From assembly GCA_934277845.1 (NCBI GenBank), contig CAKQVV010000003.1:1-55460 (forward strand): 55,460 bases of DNA. Direction: 5' to 3'. Under the pieces are notes generated by a model, which saw only the letters and a program-made list of their open reading frames with translations, did not search any database and was not told the DNA's origin. A program made the translations under genes and the position numbers. Within the stretch, counting starts at the first letter, position 1; every line of letters starts with the position of its first letter. This stretch comes from an uncultured Clostridia bacterium. GTDB taxonomy: Bacteria; Bacillota; Clostridia; Christensenellales; Pumilibacteraceae. Shown here in pieces: positions 49,179 to 55,460 of the stretch.

Positions 49179-51158
49179 TCAGATCTGTCCGGAAGAGACG
49201 GCAGCCTGTTTTTTCTCGTACTTGGCGTTGAGGCGTGATTTGAGTTCTTCCTTGACTTCGTCCGCGCTCGCGCCGTTCATGATCATGTCGACCTCTTCGG
49301 AGTAAATGGTTTCGCAGTCGAGAAGGACTCTGACCATGACGTCCATGACTTCGCGATGAGATTTGAGAATATCGAGAGCCTGCTCGTGAGCGGCGTCGAC
49401 GAGAGAAGCGACTTCCTTGTCGATTTTTGCCGCGACTTCCTCGGAATACGAGTGCGTCGTCTGGTAATCGCGCCCCAGGAAAACTTCCTGGCTGGATCCG
49501 TAATAAACGGGACCTAAGGATTCGGACATACCCCATTCGGTAACCATCTTGCGCGCGATGCCGGTGGCTTGCTTGATGTCGCCGACCGCGCCCGAGGAAA
49601 CGTCCTCGATTACTATCTCTTCGGCTGCCCTGCCGCCCATGCACATCGCCAGATTTGCTTTGAGTTTGCCGATGGTGATGTGATCGTCGTCGTTGTCGGG
49701 GCGAGTCATGGTGTAGCCTGCCGCCTGACCGCGTGGAATAATGCTGATTTCGTGTACGGGATCGCATTGCGGTATGCAACGCGCGACGATCGCGTGACCT
49801 GACTCGTGGTAAGCGGTGATGCGCTTGTCGACCTCGGTGACCAGCCGGGATTTTTTCTGCGGGCCCATGACGACCTTGTTTATACCTTCGTAAAGGTCCT
49901 CCATCGTGATCTTGTGGCGGTTATCGCGCGCGCACAAAATCGCCGCTTCGTTGAGAAGATTTGCTATATCCGCGCCCGAAAAACCGCTCGTGATGCGGGC
50001 GAGCGTCTGAAAATCGACGTCCGCCGCCATGGGTTTGTTGCGCGAATGAACCTTGAATATCGCTTCCCTGCCGCGCACGTCGGGAATATTGACGTAGATC
50101 TGGCGGTCGAATCTGCCCGGACGCAGAAGCGCCGGATCGAGAATGTCCGCGCGGTTGGTTGCCGCCATGACGATAATTCCGTCGTTGGTGGCGAAACCGT
50201 CCATCTGGACGAGCAACTGGTTGAGCGTCTGTTCGCGCTCGTCGTGACCGCCGCCGAGGCCCGCTCCGCGCTGACGTCCCACCGCGTCGATTTCGTCGAT
50301 GAAGATGATGCATGGCATGTTCTTTTTGGCGGTGTCGAACAGGTCGCGCACGCGGCTTGCGCCCACGCCTACGTACATTTCCACAAAGTCCGATCCGGAA
50401 ATCGAGAAGAACGGCACGTTCGCCTCGCCCGCGACGGCTTTGGCAAACAGCGTTTTGCCGGTGCCGGGAGGACCGACGAGAAGCACGCCCCTCGGGATTC
50501 TCGCGCCGACGGCGGTGAATTTTTGCGGGGACTTCAAGAACTCGACGATTTCTTTGAGTTCTTCCTTTTCCTCTTCCGCGCCGGCAACGTCCGAAAAGCG
50601 TACTTTTATGTTGCCCTGAACGTTCGCGCGTGACTTGCCGAAGTTCATCGCCTGCTTGTTCACGCCGCCCATCGAGCGGAAAAGAACGATCGCGAGAACG
50701 ACCAGAAGGACGAATCCTATAATAGGAATAATCGTCGACCAGATACTGCCTGCGTTGCGGTCGTTGAACGTGATCTTGATTGCGGCTTCGTGCGTCGCGT
50801 TGTAGTTGTCGATATACGCCGAGAACGAAACGGTGCCCTTGAGAACCTTGACCTCGACTTCGCTCGTGGTGCCGTCCTCGTTCGTAACGGTCTGTTTTTC
50901 CGTTTCGTAAATGTTCCACTCGGCTACGTTCTGCTGAACGTAAGTCTGGTAGTTATACTTTTTGGAATTTTCGGCTTTTACGGAAACGATATCGTTGTGT
51001 ACGGAAACTTCCGTGACTTTACCCGCGTCGATGGCGGCTTTGAGTTCGTTGAACGACCACTCTTTTGCCGTGTTGCGGAACATGAGAAACAAGCCCGCGA
51101 TCGCGAATACGGAAAGAACGACTATTACCGTTATTATGCCTTTCGTGCTGGATTTCAA
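49179..51158 (-). CDS. ftsH: ATP-dependent zinc metalloprotease FtsH
   Basis: 659 residues. Two membrane spans (about 7-27 and 143-161) flank an extracellular domain. The AAA module has Walker A GPPGTGKT (229-236), Walker B IIFIDEIDAVGRQRG and the second region of homology NRADILDPALLRPGRFDR. The M41 protease has the zinc motif HESGH. Degrades membrane and misfolded proteins as a hexamer. The start codon is TTG, supported by GGAGG 8 nt upstream; there is no ATG in a suitable place. Confidence 0.97.
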   Translation of the reverse strand: MKSSTKGIITVIVVLSVFAIAGLFLMFRNTAKEWSFNELKAAIDAGKVTEVSVHNDIVSVKAENSKKYNYQTYVQQNVAEWNIYETEKQTVTNEDGTTSEVEVKVLKGTVSFSAYIDNYNATHEAAIKITFNDRNAGSIWSTIIPIIGFVLLVVLAIVLFRSMGGVNKQAMNFGKSRANVQGNIKVRFSDVAGAEEEKEELKEIVEFLKSPQKFTAVGARIPRGVLLVGPPGTGKTLFAKAVAGEANVPFFSISGSDFVEMYVGVGASRVRDLFDTAKKNMPCIIFIDEIDAVGRQRGAGLGGGHDEREQTLNQLLVQMDGFATNDGIIVMAATNRADILDPALLRPGRFDRQIYVNIPDVRGREAIFKVHSRNKPMAADVDFQTLARITSGFSGADIANLLNEAAILCARDNRHKITMEDLYEGINKVVMGPQKKSRLVTEVDKRITAYHESGHAIVARCIPQCDPVHEISIIPRGQAAGYTMTRPDNDDDHITIGKLKANLAMCMGGRAAEEIVIEDVSSGAVGDIKQATGIARKMVTEWGMSESLGPVYYGSSQEVFLGRDYQTTHSYSEEVAAKIDKEVASLVDAAHEQALDILKSHREVMDVMVRVLLDCETIYSEEVDMIMNGASADEVKEELKSRLNAKYEKKQAAVSSGQI

Positions 51159-51323
51159 TTATCAAACCTCCGTCGGCGTTTCCGCCGTTTGCCGCCCGTT
51201 CGGCGGCACGACGGCGCGTTTACGGAACTGACCGGAACGACACCGTTCGTTATATTTTTTTGTCGCATGCCTGCGCGCGCGAACACATATAGAAAGCGAA
51301 GTAAAATTTCACCGCTACAAGGC

Positions 51324-51352
51324 ATTATACCACACTGTGACCGCTCTCGCAA
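51324..51352 (-). promoter_or_regulatory. Promoter of ftsH
   Basis: TTGCGA (51347-51352), 17 nt, TATAAT (51324-51329). It leaves a leader of about 160 nt. The rest of the 350-bp gap 51159-51508 shows nothing I can name. Confidence 0.65.
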
Positions 51353-51508
51353 GCAAAATACCGTCGTTGTTGCTAAAATCCGCGTGAATTTTTTGTGCAA
51401 TCCGCGCGATTTAAGTTGCGTTTTTACGGATTTTTAGTAGTATTTGCTCGTTGTGTCGCGATTATGAAACCTTGCTACCGGAAAATTACGGGACGAAACG
51501 AGCCGCGA

Positions 51509-51988
51509 TCAATCCTGTTTCGCCGGTTTTTTCTTTTCCCGGATTTCGGCGAAAAAAGCGGAAAGACGAGCGGAACATTCTTCTTCGAGAACGCCGCCCG
51601 TGACGACGGCGCGGTGGTTGAACCTGTCCGAGTCGGCAACGTTGTCGACAGAACCGCAACAGCCGAAACGGCGGTCGTATGCCCCGAAAACCACGCGGGA
51701 AATGCGCGCGTTGACGATCGCGCCCGCGCACATGACGCACGGTTCGAGCGTGACGAAAAGCGTGTAACCGGAGAGATTTTTCAGCCGAAGTTTGCGCCCT
51801 GCCTTTCGAAGCGCGAGAATTTCGGCATGAGCGACCGGATCGCCGTCAGCCTCGCGCCTGTTGTATGCTCTTGCAACGATTCTGCCGTTTTCGTCGGCGA
51901 TTATGCACCCCACCGGCACGTCGCCGTTTTTCGCCGCGCTCTCGCCGAGAGTCAGGCATTTTTTCATTATTTTTTCGTCGTTATTCAT
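51509..51988 (-). CDS. tadA: tRNA-specific adenosine deaminase
   Basis: 159 residues. Converts wobble A34 to inosine in tRNA-Arg(ACG). Zinc and proton-shuttle residues are in HAEILAL (H54, E56) and PCVMCAGA (C84, C87), followed by ISRVVFGAYDRRFGC, typical of TadA. The start at 51988 has GAGGA 6 nt upstream; a longer reading would enter the Fic gene. It lies 23 bp after the HTH-Fic gene and is likely co-transcribed. Confidence 0.96.
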   Translation of the reverse strand: MNNDEKIMKKCLTLGESAAKNGDVPVGCIIADENGRIVARAYNRREADGDPVAHAEILALRKAGRKLRLKNLSGYTLFVTLEPCVMCAGAIVNARISRVVFGAYDRRFGCCGSVDNVADSDRFNHRAVVTGGVLEEECSARLSAFFAEIREKKKPAKQD

Positions 51989-52011
51989 TTTTTCCTCGCA
52001 AAAGCCTGATT

Positions 52012-52899
52012 TTAATAATCGATTTTGAAATAGTCGAGATACAGTTTGAATTTGTCCTGCGCGGTAAGGCAGGTGTCGTGCAAATACCCTCGCACGTTTT
52101 GCCACTCGCTAAGTCCGCGATAGTAAAACAATTTCAGTTCTTCGTCGATTATGAACGGCACGAAACCGCATCGCAGACATTCCTTGAAAAGAATAAGCCG
52201 CCCTACTCTGCCGTTGCCGTCCTGAAACGGGTGGATCCGCTCGAAACGATAGTGAAAGTCGAGTACGTCGTCGAAAGCAGGTTTTTCGAGCGAGTTGTAG
52301 TTTTCTATAAGTGCGGACATTGCTGCCGGGACGTCTTCGGGGGCAGTCGTTTCGCGTCCTCCCGCTTCGTTGGGCAGTTTTTTATATTCGCCCACGTTAA
52401 ACCACGACAAGCGGCTGTCGCTCGTACCGTTTTTCAGCGTGCGGTGAAGTTCTTTTATGAATTTTTCGGTGAGTTTGCGGTTTGCCTGTTCGATGATCTC
52501 ATCGACGCACTTGAAATGATTTGCAGTTTCTACTACGTCGTTCACGTTCACCGCGGAGTCCGCGCCTATCGTGTTGGTTTCAAAAATATATCGCGTTTGT
52601 TCGTGTGTCAGCCGACTTCCCTCGATATGGTTTGAGTTGTAGGTCAGTTCGATCTGGACTTTGTGATAAATCCCGCCGGAAATCCCGCCGTGCATTTCTT
52701 CCCGCAAAACTTCGGGGAGAGTTCGGGTGCTCGCTTTTGTACCGTGCGTGCGATCGGGTTTAGGTGTGTTTTCGGGAATATTCCACGTTTTGCCGGTGAG
52801 AAACGCTCCGTCTACCCGACCTTTCGTGCAATAATTGCGGACGCTTCGTTCGGATACGCCCCATTTTTTTGCGATTTCGTTTACCGATAAATATTTCAT
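52012..52899 (-). CDS. Fic-domain AMPylase-type protein with N-terminal HTH
   Basis: 295 residues. Residues 1-45 form a helix-turn-helix of MerR/excisionase type (LSVNEIAKKWGVSERSVRNY). The inhibitory helix motif SNHIEG (89-94) precedes the Fic core with HPFQDGNGR (223-231), a complete catalytic motif. This is a class II, self-inhibited Fic protein that would transfer AMP to an unknown target. The ATG lies 6 nt after a TATAAT, so the mRNA is probably leaderless; longer readings would enter the promoter. Repeated TTGCCGATA sites upstream suggest autoregulation. Confidence 0.93.
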   Translation of the reverse strand: MKYLSVNEIAKKWGVSERSVRNYCTKGRVDGAFLTGKTWNIPENTPKPDRTHGTKASTRTLPEVLREEMHGGISGGIYHKVQIELTYNSNHIEGSRLTHEQTRYIFETNTIGADSAVNVNDVVETANHFKCVDEIIEQANRKLTEKFIKELHRTLKNGTSDSRLSWFNVGEYKKLPNEAGGRETTAPEDVPAAMSALIENYNSLEKPAFDDVLDFHYRFERIHPFQDGNGRVGRLILFKECLRCGFVPFIIDEELKLFYYRGLSEWQNVRGYLHDTCLTAQDKFKLYLDYFKIDY

Positions 52900-52905
52900 A
52901 AGCGT

Positions 52906-53100
52906 ATTATACCTTTTTATCGGCAAAAAGTAAAGGAAAAGTCGACGAAAAATCGGAAGAAAGTTGCCGATAACGGCAAAAATACGGAAAAATATAAACA
53001 AAATTTCCGGAAATATTGCCGATAGCGGCATTTTTACAAAAGCAGTCTTGAAAAATTACGGGTGACGAAACGATAAAACGGTCGATTGCGTTGCCGATAA
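52906..53100 (-). promoter_or_regulatory. Promoter and repeated operator-like sites of the HTH-Fic gene
   Basis: Minus strand: TTTACT (52929-52934), 17 nt, TATAAT (52906-52911). TTGCCGATA occurs in the promoter spacer (52918-52926, minus), and at 52964-52972, 53016-53024 and 53091-53099 (plus). Two copies are palindromes: TTGCCG-ATAA-CGGCAA (52964-52979) and TGCCG-ATAG-CGGCA (53017-53030). Confidence 0.65.
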
Positions 53101-53128
53101 TCTGCGGTTACTGACGACGATTTATTGA

Positions 53129-53980
53129 TTACACATTACGATCGGGGATTACGTCGAGAAGTTTTACGGGAAGCGGAATAAGCGCGGCGCGTTCGCCGGG
53201 TGTGAGCGCGTCGTCGCCGAGCGGGTGCGAGAGATAATCGGACGCGACTTCTATCGTGAACGCCGGAATACCGAGTTTTTCGACGCACCAGTCCTTGTAT
53301 CCGCCCGCGCTGTCGGTGAAACCGCTACCGAGCGCGTAGCCGGTTTCGGCGGCGATAAATCCGGCAATGCGGCGGTCGCGGACTTTCGTTTCGCCGCTTT
53401 GGTGAAAATACCAGTAAACAATGCGACCTTTGGCGTGCAGCGACAGCGTGCAATCCGGGGTTACCGCGAGCGTAAAGTCGCGAAGCGCACGGGTTTCGGC
53501 GGCTGAAAACGGGTATTTTCCGACGTGGTTTTCGGGAGCGGGAGTAAACCTGTTTTGTCGCCCCTGTCCCCACCTCGCGTCGAAATTCACGTTGAGATCG
53601 ACGGCTTTTCCGTTCGCTTTCCACAGCGAAAAATCGTTTTTGCCGCCGTTTACATGCCGCAAAAAACCGGCGGGTTCTTCGCCGAAAGCCGCTGCGCCGT
53701 ATTCGATCAAAAGTGCGCCGTCGGGGTTGACGATCGGAATAAAATACAGCGTACCCGAAAAATTCGCTTTCATCGCGTAGTCTGCCATATCGAGCGCGAG
53801 CGACGCGGTCGGATTTTCGCGTGCGTGTATCGCCGCCGTGACGATAATGACCGGACTGCCCGTCCCGACTTTGATAAACGGTATTGCCGCACCGTATTCG
53901 GACGAGCCGATACTGCCCGTTTCCGCGCCCGCTCGCCCGAGATTTTCCGTTTTTTCCGAGATTTCCGAATAAGTAATCAT
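53129..53980 (-). CDS. M14 family zinc carboxypeptidase-like protein
   Basis: 283 residues. Zinc ligands H52 and E55 in AAIHARENPTAS, the third in SLHAKG (H182), and the catalytic glutamate in FTIEVASD (E244), with VDLNVNFDARW between. Small M14 enzymes of this type often trim peptidoglycan peptides (gamma-D-glutamyl bonds). There is no signal peptide, so cytosolic recycling of wall peptides is plausible. No Shine-Dalgarno is seen; an AT-rich TATAAA lies 5 nt upstream without a clear -35. It is 92 bp after rlmH. Confidence 0.9.
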   Translation of the reverse strand: MITYSEISEKTENLGRAGAETGSIGSSEYGAAIPFIKVGTGSPVIIVTAAIHARENPTASLALDMADYAMKANFSGTLYFIPIVNPDGALLIEYGAAAFGEEPAGFLRHVNGGKNDFSLWKANGKAVDLNVNFDARWGQGRQNRFTPAPENHVGKYPFSAAETRALRDFTLAVTPDCTLSLHAKGRIVYWYFHQSGETKVRDRRIAGFIAAETGYALGSGFTDSAGGYKDWCVEKLGIPAFTIEVASDYLSHPLGDDALTPGERAALIPLPVKLLDVIPDRNV

Positions 53981-54072
53981 TGTTTTTTATATGAAAAGCC
54001 CCGCGGGATCGTGTCTTGCGGAGCGAAAATTCATATTCGGTTTTGCGTCAATGTCGGGTTTTGCTTGTTTTA

Positions 54073-54519
54073 TTATTTGTGGTAAGGCGTGCCGGCGAGA
54101 ATATTGAATGCGCGGTAGATTTGCTCGGCGAGAATAAGGCGCATCAGCTGGTGCGGATAGGTGACTTTGCCGAAAGAAACGCACAGGTTCGCTTTTGCGC
54201 GCACGCGCTCGTCCACGCCCTTGCTCCCGCCGATAACGAACGTGATTTCGGGCGAAGTCAGGTAAGCGCGGTCGACGACTTCGGCAAAGTCGGGACTGGA
54301 CAGTTCCTTGCCGCCGAGATCGAGAAGAATTACGTATCCGCGAAGCCGGGCAAGCAGCGCGTCGCTTTCTTTTTTCACTTCGGCGTCGCCCGTTTCGTCG
54401 GGGATTTCGACAACCGAAAACCCGCAATAGCGCGACAGACGTTTTGCGTACTCGGCAATACCGTCGGCAAGGTATTTTTCCTTGATTTTGCCCACGCAAA
54501 GGATAGTCGCTTTTTTCAC
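54073..54519 (-). CDS. rlmH: 23S rRNA pseudouridine-1915 N3-methyltransferase
   Basis: 148 residues, SPOUT family. Opens with KATILCVGKIKEKYLADGIA and EYAKRLSRYC; the SAM knot has ITFVIGGSKGVDERV, SFGKVTYPHQLMRLILAEQ and ends YRAFNILAGTPYHK, all typical. The start is GTG at 54519, overlapping the upstream stop as GTGA; an ATG 24 nt earlier lies inside that gene. In Firmicutes rlmH commonly lies close to oriC. Confidence 0.96.
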   Translation of the reverse strand: MKKATILCVGKIKEKYLADGIAEYAKRLSRYCGFSVVEIPDETGDAEVKKESDALLARLRGYVILLDLGGKELSSPDFAEVVDRAYLTSPEITFVIGGSKGVDERVRAKANLCVSFGKVTYPHQLMRLILAEQIYRAFNILAGTPYHK

Positions 54520-55460
54520 TTTAGCCCCCACACGAACGTGCACACGGTGGTGATGACGGTGACTGCCACCGCACCGATATAGAACGCCCAGTCGCGAAGA
54601 ACGGGTTTATAGAGAGTTTTGTCCGAAAGAGGAACGACAGCGTCCTCGTCGTTATTCACGGTTTCGCCGTCGGCGGCGGTGATTACGGTTTCGGTTGAGT
54701 AACGGCGCACGGGCGGTTCGGGCTTGCGGTAACGTTTTTTCACGTCGCGCCGGGCAAGCGTTATGATCGCGAACAGTATGCCGCCGCCGACGGCGACGAA
54801 CAAAAACCACAAAAACGCCGCGAGCGCGAAGTTCGAGGTCAGAAGCGCGTTTACTCTGTCGAAGAAACCGCCGAGCGGCAGCGAATATTCCTCGGCGAAA
54901 TCGAGGTAGACGCTGATCGAGTTGTTGAGAAAATGCACTATCATGCCGGGAAAAACCGAACGGGTATAAAGGCACAGCGTCGCCATGAGCATGCCGAAAA
55001 CAAACGTGTAGAAAACCTGAGTTATGTTCTGATGGAAAAGTCCGAATTCCAGTCCGCACAGAAGTATCGTCTGCGCCGTACCGAACGAGCCGCGCATTAC
55101 CGTCAGAAAGCCGCCGCGGTTGGTAAATTCCTCGCAAAACCCGGGGAGTACGCCGGTGAGGAACAGGTTGAGAAGCAGCAACCACACCGAGAATGTTTCG
55201 GGATAGGTCGTGCTGCTGCCCGAAGAATAGCCGAACAGCGTGAGGATCGTGTACCAGATCGTGGAAATACCCATGGTGGCGATGATACAGCACACGCCGA
55301 GCGGAATACACAAAACGAGTATCCACGGGTTAGTCATACGGAAGTTGGAAAATTCCAGTACGCCGCGGAAGTTCTTTTTCAGCGTGACCGTGTAGATAAC
55401 GAACGGCACGATCAACAGGAATACGACCTGCGTGAGCAGCGTGAACACTACGTCCAGCAT
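54516..55460 (-). CDS. CPBP-family intramembrane metalloprotease (possibly incomplete at window edge)
   Basis: At least 314 residues with about eight membrane helices. The CPBP active site is seen: GFCEEFTNRGG (E110, E111, R115), FGLFHQNI (H143) and HFLNN (H176, N180). A positively charged cytoplasmic tail and a last helix follow. The first visible ATG is exactly at the window edge, so the true start may lie beyond it. It overlaps rlmH by 4 nt. Substrate unknown; relatives process prenylated proteins or bacteriocins. Confidence 0.88.
   Translation of the reverse strand: MLDVVFTLLTQVVFLLIVPFVIYTVTLKKNFRGVLEFSNFRMTNPWILVLCIPLGVCCIIATMGISTIWYTILTLFGYSSGSSTTYPETFSVWLLLLNLFLTGVLPGFCEEFTNRGGFLTVMRGSFGTAQTILLCGLEFGLFHQNITQVFYTFVFGMLMATLCLYTRSVFPGMIVHFLNNSISVYLDFAEEYSLPLGGFFDRVNALLTSNFALAAFLWFLFVAVGGGILFAIITLARRDVKKRYRKPEPPVRRYSTETVITAADGETVNNDEDAVVPLSDKTLYKPVLRDWAFYIGAVAVTVITTVCTFVWGLK

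Noticed and set aside
53981..54014. Leaderless promoter for the M14 peptidase gene
   Set aside because: TATAAA lies 5 nt before the ATG but no acceptable -35 is found at 16-18 nt, and the gene may simply be read through from rlmH.

Overview
The window reads as chromosomal DNA of a Gram-positive, Clostridia-like bacterium, probably an uncultured gut member; this is inferred. The reasons are near-consensus sigma-A promoters (TTGACA-N17-TATAAT), a T-box leader, purine-rich Shine-Dalgarno sites, DUF951, a Sip-type signal peptidase, DegV and several AraC regulators. Coding DNA is GC-rich and intergenic DNA is much richer in AT. Most genes up to about 42.2 kb read on the minus strand. From 43.6 to 48.1 kb they read plus, and from 48.5 kb they read minus again.

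Layout. 0-6 kb: carbohydrate locus with a sugar-binding lipoprotein (cut by the window edge), an AraC regulator, a GH78 alpha-L-rhamnosidase, an IS200-type transposase remnant and a second AraC regulator. 6.5-10.6 kb: DEAD-box helicase, prs, and a GlmU-like protein whose uridyltransferase half is degenerate. 10.7-16.5 kb: five-gene operon (two Gfo/Idh/MocA oxidoreductases, two TIM-barrel sugar isomerase-like proteins, ThuA) with a divergent AraC gene, which looks like oxidative glycoside catabolism. 16.5-17.3 kb: phd-doc toxin-antitoxin. 17.4-20.1 kb: sensor kinase and response regulator. 20.2-25.9 kb: SHOCT membrane protein, an unknown protein and a heterodimeric ABC exporter. 26.5-40.1 kb: full branched-chain amino acid locus, T-box-ilvN-ilvC-leuA-cimA-leuC-leuD-leuB-ilvE-ilvD-ilvB, in which citramalate synthase supplies the isoleucine precursor. 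40.4-42.2 kb: initiator-type tRNA-Met preceded by an interrupted copy, then a MATE transporter. 42.25-43.6 kb: AT-rich non-coding DNA with a DnaA-box cluster, then dispersed repeats. 43.6-48.1 kb: hydrolase-like protein, DUF951, signal peptidase, DegV, a small membrane protein and a GIY-YIG nuclease gene framed by inverted repeats. 48.5-55.5 kb: ftsH and a partner, tadA, an HTH-Fic protein, an M14 peptidase, rlmH and a CPBP protease (reaching the window edge).

Three things stand out. First, a GIY-YIG nuclease gene sits between inverted copies of a palindromic repeat that is scattered through the window, often as gene-less, about 165-bp two-armed elements; this looks like an autonomous element with non-autonomous derivatives. 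Second, at least five genes, and one short upstream ORF, start only 6-9 nt after a -10 box, so their mRNAs should be leaderless. Third, four perfect and several near-perfect DnaA boxes cluster in non-coding DNA at a point where gene direction diverges, in a region that also holds genes found near oriC in other Firmicutes (rlmH, tadA, ftsH, prs).
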